Shown here piece by piece: positions 33,646 to 63,283 of a DNA stretch of 64,000 bases. Each line of letters begins with the position of its first letter. Position 1 is the first letter of the stretch. A program made the translations under genes and the position numbers. The notes under the pieces are model-generated. The model was not told the DNA's origin and searched no databases. It worked only from the letters and a program-made list of their open reading frames with translations. Source of the stretch: Pyxicephalus adspersus (lineage: Eukaryota; Chordata; Amphibia; Anura; Pyxicephalidae); the NCBI RefSeq assembly GCF_032062135.1, contig NC_092862.1:66247496-66311495 (forward strand), read 5' to 3'.

Positions 33646-36600
33646 GAATAAAGTACCTCACAGAATGGCAGAAAGACCTTAGCTCAGAACGTTGTGTATA
33701 TTTTTTTCCTGACAGCATCGATGATAAGGGTAATAACAAGAAAACAAATGATAAAAAAAATGCCAGTGGTTTTAAATACCACTTTTCCCTGCTCTATGGA
33801 AAACTAAAAAAGATAATCTCAGCCAAAGATTTGTAATAGCTGTAAAATAACAGCAGTTAGTTGTAGTTTCATTTGATACAAACACTGCACATGTAAATGC
33901 AAATGTAAATAGTATATATTACAAATAAAACACACATAATAATTTAAATAAAATAATTGTATTTCATCTACAGTAATTAATCTATTACATCAAAATAGGT
34001 AACAAGAAAAATGTACATTGCATTGTCCAGAAAACCATTAGTAACAATCTACAATCCAATGTAAAGGGAACAACTGCAGTGTATAGTTAAGCATATAGGT
34101 CATATGTATATTAGGTGCATAACATATTTTGAAAAAGCAAAATGTGTACAATATGTATAAATGGGTATAATAAGCAATTCAATCATTCAAAAGAAATTCA
34201 AGTCCCAAGAGTAGTCTTTTTTAATGTGGCCACCGTTTCATAACTTCTCCTAAAGAGTCTTTCTAAAGAGCCAGAATTGATGATTCACATCTTGTGTGTT
34301 GGCTTTTGATAGTAAAATCTTGTACTGGCTTTGATACAAAGGTTTGATACTTTAAAAATAATGTATTTTTGTGCTGCCCAGAGTGGTATGAAAGCCTAAA
34401 TAAAATCTCAGAAATATATATGGAGTCAGATAGACACTGCACTAACAACTTCCATTTTCACAGTTTACCACCGATTTCCTGGAACAGCAGTTGTGCAGGG
34501 TGGGGGGCGGGGGGGTTTACCTATTAATCTATCATTAGCAAATACACCCCTGAATAAACTATTAGGTCAACCAACTTGCATGCTATATTATGTAATAGTG
34601 TGCTTTTTCAGCTTCATCATACTGTAAAACCCCCTCAGAAAAAAACAAACATCTTCATTGACTGCTTTAAAATTCAGAAAAATTAATAAAATTAACATAC
34701 AAATACATTGTAAACATTATATGCAGATGAATACAGAGAATATTTATTGCACTAAACAGAAAATAATACGTGCAAGAGGGTGCAGCACAATTGTATTTCA
34801 ACTTACAAAATATATTGTAACAAAATATCACATCAATAAAATTCAACTATATATTTAGTACAGTTTGTAGGTTCTTGCATGCTGATTAGTTTTTTGACAT
34901 TCAGCTCAGTTTATTAAAGCATTGGCATTTCTTTTTAAAATTCTCTATATCCAACTATAGTTCATTAAATGACTAACATAACCACTGGAAGACATCCAAA
35001 GTCCTAATCATGTGACCTGTAAAAAAAGGACATTACATGAACACAAGAAAAGTATATAAGAAGTCTACCTATATATTACATTAATGTGAGTCAACATATT
35101 TAGATTGTGGCTAAAATTACATAAATAATACTTGGAGAAAATGTTAATATATATTTGGGCATGGAATCTAACTTCATTCTAATTATAGAACTCAGCTTAT
35201 CAATTAACTTTCAAAGCTTTCTCATACTTTCATTACTATTTTCATGTATCTTTTCAGGCCCTCTGGGCTTAACTTTCTAAAGCAGCCAGTAATTTTCACA
35301 TTGCAAAGCAATTGTTCACTAAGTGAATAACGAGAAAGATGTGTTTTTTTGCTCTTGCACATTGAAAGTGAACTTTACTTTGCTAGGACAATATTTTCTT
35401 CTATGTTCATAGGAATCTGTCTGAAAAGAAGAATAGTGAAGGGAATTAGTGACTGTTGTCACTGTGTGAATATTCAGCTTGAGCTATTACACGCTGTAAA
35501 TTGCTGGGTTTTTTTTTTATAGTGGAGCCATGGAGAAACTAGAAAACATTTGAAAAGCTAAAGAGCTCCACCTACTGACTGCATAAAAACTATTTATTAG
35601 TATGGCATATTTGATCAAATTGGTTGGTGATTCGAATGAGTACAAAATATCTGTAAAATATTTTTGTAATCCTAAACAAATTAAATACAACCCCAGCACA
35701 TTTTACCATTTAAGGGTGATTTCTTTTGCAGGTTGTTTTTCAGTCTTAGAAAAAGTTATTAAATCTAACTGAAAAACACATTCACGAAACAAACTAGGTG
35801 TATGTTTTACCTATTGTACTCCTTTGTTAAGGACATAAGAATATTAGATTTTTATGCACCAATTAGAAAAGCACTAGTGATTAAAACAATAGTGTTCAAT
35901 TCTGTTTTAAAAATAAAAATACAAAGATACATATATCTACAACTTATATTAATAAATATGTTTAATAAACAAAACACATTTCTTTTTTTCTGATAATCAG
36001 TGTAGATATGTGATTTAATCCCCCAGGTTTGGGGCAATTTACCTACTTTATTGTAATGTTTCATCTCTTCAGTAAAAAAAATTTGAAGGTTTAAGTTTGG
36101 GAAGGGAAAAAAACACATTTTCATTCCAGAATTTCCAGCCACAGTATACCAAAATCACGTGGGGTAATATAACAATTACAGTGGCATTGATTTACTAATG
36201 GAGTTAGGGCTGTTCTCTTTTTAAAAGTGAATTATTACTCCACAAGGGATGATTCACTTTGCTTAGTGAATGAAAAGAAGCTCTGTTCACTCAAATCATA
36301 TAATTATGAGCAAGCAAAACACCTCCTTATAATATTTCTCTTTGTATATGATTGGATATTCTTTGCAACATGATTTTGACCACATAGACCAAGTCTAAGT
36401 CTAATGAATTATCCCTTTTACTTTGCTTAATGATAAACCTAATCTCCTACAGTAAAACAAGTGCAGTGTAATGATATATCCTACTGAAATAATAAAGACG
36501 TATGGTAACCGAAGTTCCAGTTGCCACAGTGAACTTATATTATACTTTTTTTTAATGAAGAGGAGACATGAATTAGAAAAAGTAGGCAGAAGAAATATTT

Positions 36601-38354
36601 TTGATTCATTGAACAATTTTTTTAATACTTTGCCAAATAAGGTATCAGGCATATTTTTTTTAATTTACAAAAAACACCCAGAAAACAGCAAAACAACTGG
36701 CAGAAAAAATGCAGGTAGATTGTAAATGAAAAGCCAGCAAAGCCAATCTTAAGATTGGTTTAGGGAACAAAAATAATATTTTTTTTTTTTATCATGTTCT
36801 CTGGTAGTGCAGAAACGGATAAATGTCGTTCAGGACCAGAGCTAATTCAGTCTGGAGAAAAGCGCAAAGCAAAATAAATACATAATTTTTATTAAAAGTG
36901 AAAATCTGAAGTATCACATTTTTTTTAGTTACACTTTTATATTCCAGCAGACACTTCAGTAGGACGATCTCAAGTCAAAGCTTTTTACATCCTAAAGATT
37001 ATGTTGGTCCGGTCAAAGGTATCATCATTGAGCTGAGAAAACAGGCTTCTCTAGCACAATGATTATTAGGAATCTGCACTACATGTGACTTACTGCATAT
37101 GGCTATGATTCATCCTTTTTATTAGGCAGATCTCAGACTACTTCTGTTATTGACAAAGACCACCCAGACATGGAAACACTGATAAATGTCCAGGCTGAGA
37201 GGGTGTAACAGCATATATCTTATGTCAAACACATTTATAAAGCACAAATGTGTAAGTAGTGTTTTTCACAAGAGAGAGCCAAGACTGGGCATGTAGTACA
37301 AGTGTGAATGTTGTAAGATTGTACAAAACTATATAACAACCATAAACCAATTAATTAAAACTGACACTACAGGCATATTCCTGCTTTCCTTCTACAGGTA
37401 AGGACAGCATGGCAAACCCTAGTAAGTAGTTACTGAGACTGAGGAACGCGTGACATAAGTTTAACATAACACATGCAAAAAGAATTGAAGCTAGGCCAGC
37501 AATGCCAAGACCCGCGCCAGAGGTGAAATGGCACTCATCCAGCTAGTAAATGCCCAAGTCATGTCATGGAAGGTCACAGCACCAGAATTGCTCAAATGTC
37601 TCACAGTAGAAGCCACACAGCAGTGTTTCTGCAAAACAAAATATAATACTTTATTTTTTTTTTTTAGTACAATGTTTAGTTCTGCTTCTTTCATGCAGTT
37701 CATTAATTTTATTACTTAAGGTTATAGTGCTCTGAAACCCTTATTATTAGTTGCCTTGAGGGTAGACTAGTAAAAATGGCCATACTTTCAAAACACAAAA
37801 AGGTATTTAATAATGTGGTTTAAAGACCAATGATGTGCTTGCTGCAACTGACCTCAAATTTTTAACAGCTTGTCAGATTTATAGAGGCTGAGTGCAGGAT
37901 AGTTACTTTATTTTTTAGCATCTCACTGCTTTTTGGACTAGTTACAAATATATTAATGACATTAAGTAAAATATACATTCATATATACTGTATCTAGAAA
38001 AAGTTGCCTTTTTCAACATATTTACACAGGCAAACATTAGGTTTTCATTTTAACGGCACCTAAATAAGGATAAATGTGATATATTTATATAAAAAGAATT
38101 CTTTTCAGTCTTGCAAAAATAAAATATGGTGTATGGTGGAAAAAGTAAATAAGTCCTTGGTCTCATAAGAAGGTATTGCTCTATTTAGCATAAATTACTC
38201 TTCCTAGGTATTTTGCATAACTTCCCACCAGTGTCGTTTTTGTTTTAATTTCTTCATAAAAATGTTTCTTTCCCTGTAGTGAAAGAGACTACCTGTATAT
38301 CTGGTATACCATTTCAAAGCTGTTTTCTGATTGTACCTTATATGTACACAATGG
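33646..38354. other. AT-rich DNA without recognised gene
   Basis: Presumed 3' flank or intron of the kinase gene; no exon could be supported. Short inverted stretches only. Confidence 0.5.
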
Positions 38355-38576
38355 GCCTGATTTATTAAAGCTCTCCAAGGGTGGAGAGAATACACTTTCA
38401 TCAGTGAAGCTGGGTGTTCCAGCAAACCTGGAATGGATTTCTTCAATGTAATTTGCTATTTGTTAGCAAATAATTTGAATCCCGGACCACATCCATCCCA
38501 GGTTTGTTGGATCACCCAGCTTCACTGGTGAAAGTGTATTCTCTCCAGCCTTGGAGAGCTTTAATAAATCAAGGCC
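38355..38576. mobile_element. Palindromic MITE, copy 4, nearly complete
   Basis: Near-perfect 222-bp palindrome from GGCCTGATTTATTAAAGC to GCTTTAATAAATCAAGGCC. The centre is AT-rich (38445-38480). This is the best reference copy of the family here. No coding sequence; target duplication not evident. Confidence 0.85.
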
Positions 38577-40629
38577 TCTGTGTTACTTTGGACAAATGCC
38601 ACTGTCTTTGATTCATCAGTCATATTGCCTGTTTTTTGGCAAAATGTTACACAACAGGCTCTAATTAATATTATTTTTAACAGTAAAGGCTTTTTCCTAT
38701 CACACCTCCTATGCACTTTTAATCAGTGCAATCCCTTTCTAATCGTAGATGCATGCACATGGCAACGGCTGTTGCAAGTTAGTACAGATCCTGCTATAAA
38801 ATTTGGGAATTTTTGGAGACTTAAGTTTGGCACGTAACCTGAATTTGATGATTTGGATTCAGCAGCATACTGGCAGCATACTTAATGGGTAGGCTCCTTT
38901 TAACTGCATTTTTGGATTTGTATTTTATGTTCTGGTAAATGCAGGCGGCAAACAGATTTTTCCCACATGACAAAACTACACTTCGCAAAATATATTGGAT
39001 ATGAGATAAAATTTACCAGATCCATGTCATATGTCATCTGTTCAAGTATATAACATTTTTCTGTAGGCACTGTTTGAATGAAGATCTAATGTGTGAATTT
39101 TAAAATTGAAATATGATTTAAGAAACTCAGCAATTTCTAAGGGGAATTACATTACCTATATACATATATGTATATATATATTTATATAATAAAAATAATT
39201 AGGTACTTTTTTCTGACAATGTCATAATCCAAAAGCTAGGTGACAGAACAACATAAGAAACAGGTTCAGTTAGGAATTCTAATACTTCTTATGCACCAGC
39301 ACTCGGCCCATGTTGGACTAGTATTTTTACTGGCAAAGAAAATAACCAGGACAGCCAGTAGGCCAAGCTTACTAATTGAATTTAATGTAAGACCAGCAAT
39401 TACTTTTATGGGAATTGCATGTCATTTGTTGGCGCAGGCTGGGCAACATCTCATGCCCCACACAGAGCACAAACTGTTCCTTAGGCCCAGTAATTTTCTC
39501 ATAGCAGTTTTAAAAATGGATATTGTTTGACAAGTCAGGTCAGATGTTACAACCACATAATGCCACATAATAACTATTAACTGAGAGGCAAAGTAATAGC
39601 AATACAAAAAAAGTGATGGGGTCAAAACATTTTGTGCTTAATCAAAAATATTTCCATAAATGACAACAGCAATAAATTGAATTCTGGTGAAACCAATTTT
39701 CTGTTTAGTAGTATTTTATAAACAGTACAAAAAATGGGCACAGAGACAGTGAAGTGGTCTTATAAACACTCAAGGTAGGATAGGTGCTTGTGTTGCCCAC
39801 AAAAAACAGTCATCAGTTTCTTTTCTGTTTTTTCTCACATTGGAATAGTAGCAGGTACAAGCTGAATAGTAGCTACAGACAACACCCTCCTGAACTTTTC
39901 CTTAATTTTTGAATGTCAATATAAGCATACAGACAGTAACATTCACAAGAGACCTTTGTTATACGTGTTCTATATAACGCAGAGACTCTGTGCAATGTAT
40001 GCAATTTCAACAAACCTGCTTATTACAGCCTGGAGAATGTCACTGTTCTACAGGTGTCTCAGACACAGAGCAGCTTTTCGTATTTCTCTAAAATGGAAAG
40101 AAATAATGAATAGTAACTTTTATTGCCTGCTTGCCAGTAACATATATAAAGGAAATAAAGCCATTAAACACACTGGTAAGAAATTAAGACTGTTGGCACT
40201 TCGAATGACAGCTGTATTATAGGTATACAATTACTTTGTTTCATTATAACAATATTATGGCATTTACTTTGAGATTAAAAGAGCCTAAGGAAGCTAGTTC
40301 ATCCTTTTTTAAATGAGCTATGACATGGGAGCATGCAATTATTTAAGTATTACAATAAAACTACGTTGCACATTAATTAAATATACCGCGTTATCTGCAG
40401 CTAAAATCTCAAAGATAAAAAAAAAAGAAATTAAGTTGTTTAACTAAATGAAAAGAGTCTGCTCAGTTCTATGCCAGTGTTCCTAGGAATGGACATCCCT
40501 GTAATGCTCATAGAAATCACAGAAATCCAAGAGCAACATCTCAGAATACACAGGCCTCAGTTAGTATGTTAAATGTTCAAAGTCTCTGACAATATAATTA
40601 AAAAAAGACATGTATGACTTATTTATTTT
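38577..40629. other. DNA without recognised gene
   Basis: Searched on the minus strand for a lysine-rich terminal MYLK4 exon; none convincing. A TA-rich tract lies at 39160-39190. Confidence 0.5.
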
Positions 40630-41340
40630 GAAGGATTGCCGGCAGAAGGCCTTTTCCCTGTATCAGGAACATCGCAGGACAAATTAGGAATTAAATGTTC
40701 CATATGAACAAACTATAAGACTTCTGGAACAATGACCTTTGGAGAGATGAGACCACTGGAGATGTGGAGATGTTTGGTCATAATTGGACAGCACTAGATT
40801 TGGCAAAAACCAAACACAACATATTAACACAAACACCTCAAATCAATTGTCAAACATGGTGGTGGAGGGATGATTAATTTTACAGTCACAAGACCTGGGC
40901 ACCTTGTGGTCATTGAGTCAACCATGATCTCCTCTGTAAATCAAAATATTCTCGGGTCATATATGAGGCCATAATTGTGACAGCTAAAGCTTGGCCAAAA
41001 TTGGGTCAGGCAAAAGGACAACAATCCAAAGCACATCAGCAAATCTAAAACAGCATAGCTGAAAAAAAAAATCAAACTGTAAAAATGGTTCGGTTAGTTC
41101 AGACCTCAATCTGATCAAAATGTTGTGGCAGGACCCTATGATAAAGAAAATGATTCATTATTTCTGCTAAACGTGGTTTTACAAGCTAATAAATCATGTG
41201 GTGTACTGTGCTTTTAACACATGGCTTCCTTATTTTGGCATCATTCTTGTTTAATAAATAATGAGCCAGTGGAATGTGCTGTGTGTTGTTTGAAACCTGA
41301 GTTGAGATTTAAATAATTTTAAAAATAAAACAGGGTGTAA
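40630..41340 (+). mobile_element. Tc1-like transposon, central and 3' part, dead
   Basis: Same family as the copy at 27845-28500 but in the opposite orientation. Blocks seen: VKHGGGGMINFTVTRPGHLV, VIESTMISSVNQ, LKLGQNWVRQKDNNPKHISK and SDLNLIKMLW. The second catalytic Asp is Asn (NNPKH for NDPKH) and the Glu of IEMLW is Lys (IKMLW). With internal stops, it cannot encode transposase. Confidence 0.8.
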
Positions 41341-41478
41341 TTTTGTTTTTCACATTTCTTAATGACCAATCTTTATATCCCTATTTATCACCTGCTGAAT
41401 GAATAAAATATTTTAAACCTAATACATATATTCATGTTTTTAACAACCTATACTTGTTAAATAATGTTTATAACTTAC

Positions 41479-57518
<16,040 letters not shown>

Positions 57519-59761
57519 CTACAAGGGATTGAAAAGCATATAGAATGTTATAAATGTAAAAGCAAGTAGCAGGTATTTCCAGTATGGTATTAAAGAACCC
57601 CAAAATCATACAACATAAGTTACGCTGTATAAACATTTCCATACCTAAATACAGAGCAAAGTTTTACCTTTTGCACATTATCTCCGACCTCAACATGTGA
57701 TGATCATGTGGGCTAACAGTCTGCAGGTAGGGGTATGTTATTCAAACTATTTTATAAACTAATCTTCAATTTAAGCAAGCTCATGTTTTACAATACTGAC
57801 ATCATACTGGTAAAAACAACCATATTTTATATAATATTGAAAATCAAGCAATATTAAAAAATCTGTAGGCATGATATACATGTCATTAGCATATATTGTG
57901 CAAATTGCATTGCAAAGCAACAGGTTTGCTTTAATCTCTACTTTACCCTAAGTACACACTCTAATTTTTCCCAAAGTAATTTAGTGATCTGGTCCTAATG
58001 ACTGACAAGATCAACCACTGTAGTTTTTTTTTAGGGAGAATACAGTGGGGCCCCTTACACTTGTTCTACCTCTGCTATCCATAACAAAAAACTGTCTGCA
58101 TGGTGCTTCCTCATCCCACTGTTGCTGAAATCAATCTTCAAAGATTGTTTCCAAAGACAATTACTACATGTCTCAAGGGGGCTTTTGCTGTGACTTGAGT
58201 TTATTGAGGGCAGATTTTTCTATTTCCTGTGCTGAGTGTGAGTGGCTGTTGGGGAAGGGGGTGGTATGTAAATGTGCTTGCTGCTTTGCCTAATTTCACT
58301 AAAAGACAGGTTCACTTCAAGGTGTAGACCATGGTCCCTGAGGACTTCTTACACTCACATACTGATTCCAATCAACAAATACAGGAGTTCCAAAGTAAAC
58401 AAAGATTATGTCAGCAGTTTAAATTAGGCTCAGGGTTTCAAAAAGTTAGATGCTTATGCCAATAATTGGCAGTATTCTGGCTCTCTATTGCAGAGGCACA
58501 TTTTATCAAGGAGAATTAAACGCCAAAACCTTAAAGCAGGAGTAGACGCACATCTGATATAAAAGATATCAGGCTTCAGTGTGTCCTTTATTATTTTACA
58601 CGTTTAGCAAAACTTTTATCAAACTAAGTGAAATTAAAAGCAAATAATGCAGAATCTGGTAGATTGCACAACGAAAACATTTAGTACATGTTTAGTTTAC
58701 CTAATAAAGTAAAACTTTCCAGCTAAAATGTGACATTTGCTGTTCAGTGTAATGCAGTGAACTTGATATGATCCAGATTTGAGTGTAATAGTAGTGGTCA
58801 ATCTCCATACCCATGAGTCATAAAAATGCACAATTGGATAGTCAGCGAACATAATACTTTCGTTTTCCAAGTCATTTAAAAATTAGACTACAAAAAAACA
58901 TTTTTACTAATATCCCTGTATTTTCCAGATTGGAAAACTCTGACTTTTTCAATAAACCTTCAGATTTTTGTACTTAGTAACATTTTAGTACAACATTTAA
59001 AACATTATAATACATATTAATATTTTAATTAAAGGCTATATTTGTAATTAGGTTTAAATACTTTATTAAAAATAATTAACTTCATAGACAGAGTTGAATT
59101 TTCCATTAGCCACGCTAGTCCACAGGCGCCAGTCTGTCAAGAGCACTTGAAATTACTGGGCCCAGCTGTCATTAGGACAGCTAAGTTCCAGTTGGTTACA
59201 GAAATGACAGGCAGTCCAGTTTTACAAACTGCTGTCCAGCTGAAAATATTTCACCCCTGCCTTCTGCTTTTGCAGGCTTCAAACATTATTGTCATGCCTG
59301 CTACAGGGGAATTACACTTCCCAACATGGCCTCAGTTTACATTATATTCCGGAATAATTTTTATTGTACACTGTGCTTTATATATTTCTTTTCTATTATC
59401 CTATTGTTTAAGTTGTGCTGTACTATATATTTCAGAGTGCTCCATTCTGTGCTGTGCAATAGTTGATAATGACTGTTACACTCTATGTACTATATTTTGC
59501 CTTATATTCCTGACTGCCTTACTAAATATATAAATAGCATACCTATAAGGATATATAAATCCCTAGCATACAGAATATCCTCTCAAGTAATTGGGGAGTA
59601 AAGCCAGATTTGTGGTGCCTATCTTTTTCGAGGGGTTGATCCAGTATTTACTTCGACCCCAATTTCAATTTTTATTTATGCTGAAATGCCTTCTGCACTG
59701 CTGTGCTTCTAATACAGAGACTAGATAATGGATCAAAAAAGGCCGAAGTGCAGGCAGCTTT
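57519..59761. other. Upstream intron or 5' flank of MYLK4
   Basis: No upstream exon of the kinase gene and no promoter could be recognised. The open frame 59147-59533 (plus) is hydrophobic and AT-rich and fits no known family. Confidence 0.5.
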
Positions 59762-60237
59762 TTAAAGGGGAACTAAACCCAAAACTGCAAAAAAAATACA
59801 CTTACCCTCAATCCCGCAGGGCAGTGCGATCCCTCCGGGGGTATCCTGCATCGGGTCCCATGTCCTCCCGACATCCGTCTTCTCTTCTCCCGTCATCCGA
59901 CATCTTCTCTTCCTCTTCCTGTTCATCATCCTATGTCACCCGACCCAGGCGCGAGATCAGGTGACATAGGATCAAAAGAAAAAATATGCCGATCTCACTG
60001 CGCATGCGTTTTTTTACCAAAAGGCTCCTTCTGCGCATTCCCGAGCATCTTGGGCATGCGCAAAAGGAGCGCCCAAGAGGCTTTACGCTCCCATTCATTC
60101 TCAACCACCTAGGCGATTGAGAATTAGGGGGCAGTGCTGCACCCTTTTTTTTTTTTTTTTTTTTTAAAAAGGGTGTTGCACCTAAAAAAAAATTCCTTTT
60201 ATGTAAAGTGAAAATTCTAAGTTTAGTTACGCTTTAA
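59762..60237 (+). mobile_element. TTAA-flanked MITE, copy 3
   Basis: Element 59766-60233 flanked by TTAA on both sides; ends AGGGGAACTAAACCC and TTTAGTTACGCT. Shares ACTTACCCTCAATC, GCGAGATCAGGTGAC, GCATGCGCAAAAGGAGC and GGGTGTTGCACCTA with the other two. TTAA duplication suggests piggyBac mobilisation; a TTA duplication (Harbinger) is the alternative. Confidence 0.8.
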
Positions 60238-60906
60238 GTATCAAGTACGACCCTCAAACACCCTCTTTTTCCCCTGTGTAGGGTTCTTTGTACTTGTTTA
60301 TTTACCCAGGTCCTGTTGTGTATAATGCCACTCCTTAGCCCCTGTGATATCATTACAGGTGCTTGTATGTATGTATGTATGTATGCTTGTGAGACAGGAG
60401 CAATCCAAAGTATCTCCCAGTCCCTGTAACCAGTGACCATTTAAAGACCGGATGTGTGTCAGTACAAAGAAGATATACAAAGATCTCCTTACTGCTCTCA
60501 GAACTCAGTGCCCTTCAGCTGTCAGCTGTTTCAGAGATTCTGAGAAGGAAAGAGCACAGTCAACCTTCTTTTCTTTAGAGACATGCACAGTTCTCATACC
60601 AGCATCCAGTTAATTCTCTGCAGGCATGTTGTACATGTGTGCATCTGTAACCCTTTATCTCCTAAACACCTCCCACCCCATACTAAATTAGTTTCCCAAA
60701 CAATTTTTCTCTAACCTTTTCTATCAGTTTTCCCATACAAACTCTAGCTTCTTTGTATTAAATCTGTGTTCATCCAGACACACCATTAGCACAGGAGTAC
60801 ACTGAGTACCATGAATCAGTTAACTGCTTTGTGGCACCACTAGAATTGTACTGAGCTTCTGCTAAAATCATAAAGTATGCACAGCATATCTGTCGATTAT
60901 GGCATA

Positions 60907-60907
<1 letters not shown>

Positions 60908-60943
<36 letters not shown>
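60908..60943. repeat. (TA)n microsatellite
   Basis: About 18 AT units followed by ACATACATAC. A (TATG)n tract of about 22 bp lies nearby at 60364-60385. Confidence 0.93.
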
Positions 60944-60947
<4 letters not shown>

Positions 60948-61508
60948 CATACTATTTTTATGTTTTTACAGGTTATGGGTGTGGTGTATGTATTTGATCT
61001 CAGCAGGTTCAACGTAGTAGAATATATTTTCCAGCATTATATCCTTATGGTACTTTCTAACTGTTAAAATGTTCAAGCACACCCTGAAAACCTTACTTTG
61101 ATCCTAATTAAAAAATTGTGCTCAGCCATTGATCCAGCATTACTTTCTCCTCCACTGGACATCTTTGTTTTTATCATTTATATGATATTTATAACTGGGA
61201 GGACAGCTAACCCATACAAATAGCTAAATAAAATCAGAGCTCACTTTCAAAATGTTAAATGTCAACAAGAAGTATCTTGGGACAAACCATTATCACTCCA
61301 AAATCATTGAGGATATATAATATATGCGTTATAATTTAAATTGTTGATGAGCTTCAGATTCATGTTGATGTCATCAGTTTTGCATCAATATTAGATGCAT
61401 TGATGACCCCTCTGACCTGCTTTAAGCAGGTTTGTATTCTCATACACTTGTATGGAATTGCAGAACTCACTTTGAATGTGACTTTTGTGAAACATCTAAC
61501 AGACATTT

Positions 61509-63283
61509 AAAATGCAAGTGGCTCAACGACTCTATGCCTAAATTCTGTAAGGTTGGACACCTTGGCTGGACCGTCACGCCACCCCTGACTTAGATTGCAG
61601 GCTCTTTAATTTATGATGAGCAGCCACCCTCCCCCTTTTTGTTTACTCATTTTTGCTGTCCCTACTTTGGCTTTGTAGTATTACTATATTAGGCTGGGTC
61701 TACATGAAAGATTTTAAAAACGCATATAAACGTTCCTACCACATTTATATGCATTTTTATGCACTTTTACAAGCTTTTATAAACGCATATGACTCGTTTT
61801 ACCGCGAATAGCCGCAATTTGCCACAATTTTACATAAGCGTTTATAAAAGTTTTACTTTTAACCTCAGTGAATGAGTACAGGGGTACATAAAACCCCTTA
61901 CTCATACTCTGAAAGGGTTAAAATGTGTAAAGAAATTGGACGAAGCATTAATGTCAAATTATTTTATTAAATGTGTGTGTTTGTGTAATTAAACTTTTTT
62001 TTTTTACAGGTTATCTCAATGACAGGATGATTTCCAGGGTTGCAATGAGCACAGCCCTGGGAATCCTCCTGACAGTGAGAGATCGCAGGGCACTAGGGGT
62101 TAAATGAGGACAAGCCTCTCCATTCACCCCTAGTGCTCTGTGATTGGCTGAGATTTTACGTTTATCAGCCATTCACCACTAGACATGAATGAGGAGACTT
62201 GTGCCCATTCATCTCTAGTGCTCTGTGATTGGCTGAGAAATAGGAAACCCTGATGACAGCTCAAGCATCATCAGGATTTCCCTTTCCTTAGCCAATCAGG
62301 GAGCAGAGCAGTCAGCGGAGCTCTGCTATGCTGACAGCTCTGCTCCCCTGATCACTCCCGCAGCCCTAGAGGAGCTGTGACATGTTCTGTATCTGTAATA
62401 CATCCTCTAGGGCTGAATGGCTAAGAAACGTAAAACCTCAGCCAATCACAGAGCACTAGGGGTGAATGGAGAGGCTTGTCCTCCTAGTGCCCTGCGATCC
62501 CTCACTGTCAGGGGGATTTCCAGGGCTGTGCTCATTGCAACCCTGGAAATCATCCTGTCATTGGGAAAACCTGTAAAAAAAAAAGTTTAATTACACAAAC
62601 ACACACATTTAATAAAATAATTTAACATTAAAGCCTCGTCCAAGTTTTTTACACATATTTTAACCCTTTCAGGGAATGAGTAAGGGGTTTTATGTACCCT
62701 TGTACTCATTCCCAAGGGTGGGGTGGTGGAGATCTGGGAGTCTCCCTTTTAAAGGGGGCTTCCAGAGTCTAAAGTCCTGCTAAAAATGTTTAAAAAAAAA
62801 GCCCTCATTGTTTTCAATGGAAGCTTTCATAAAAGCTTAAAAAACGCTTGAAAAAGCCTCCATTGACTTCAATTGAACCGTTTTCAATCGTTTTCATGCG
62901 TTTTCCCGCATTTATCCAGCGTTTTAATTTTTTAAACGTTGCAAGCAACATTTAGGATAACGCTCAAAAACGTGCCTGAAGGAAACGTCCTGGTGTAGAT
63001 TAGCCCATTGGAATGCATGGGGACTTCAAACATGGGCTTTAAAAGCCTCAGGTTGAACGCTGGGGAAACAGTCCGTGTAGACTAAGCCTTACTGCAGGTT
63101 TCGAGTACACTCATTTTACCTGTATTTGTTTTGTTTCTATGTTTTGGTTGAATTGTTAACTTATGCTTTTTTATATTTTCTTTTTCTATGTATAATGAAA
63201 GTTTTATATTATCATTGTCTGTTAAATGTATGATCTGAAAAATTCTAATAAAAATGTATTAAAAAAAAAAAATGCAAGTGGCT
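61509..63283 (+). mobile_element. LINE 3' tail with target duplication, interrupted by the foldback element
   Basis: AAAATGCAAGTGGCT occurs at 61509-61523 and again at 63269-63283 after an A-run. The inserted DNA outside the foldback (61524-61688 and 63092-63268) is T-rich and ends TTCTAATAAAAATGTATT followed by the A-tail, as L1-type LINE ends do. Only about 340 bp, without coding sequence, so the family is inferred from the tail and duplication. Confidence 0.72.
61689..63091. mobile_element. Harbinger-type foldback element, 1.4 kb
   Basis: Element 61692-63088 between TTA duplications; ends GGCTGGGTCTACATG and GTGTAGACTAAGCC, similar to the smaller Harbinger MITEs. It holds a large inverted repeat: arms of about 305 bp (61869-62177 and 62411-62715) around a 230-bp loop that itself contains a partial palindrome. 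The arms carry CCCCTAGTGCTCTGTGATTG and GTGTGTTTGTGTAATTAAAC. Outside the arms are repeated AAACGC motifs. No protein is encoded. Confidence 0.83.

Noticed and set aside
39800..39845. Terminal MYLK4 exon with a lysine-rich tail on the minus strand
   Set aside because: A short KKQKRN-like reading after an AG exists, but it lacks the rest of the expected tail and could be chance.
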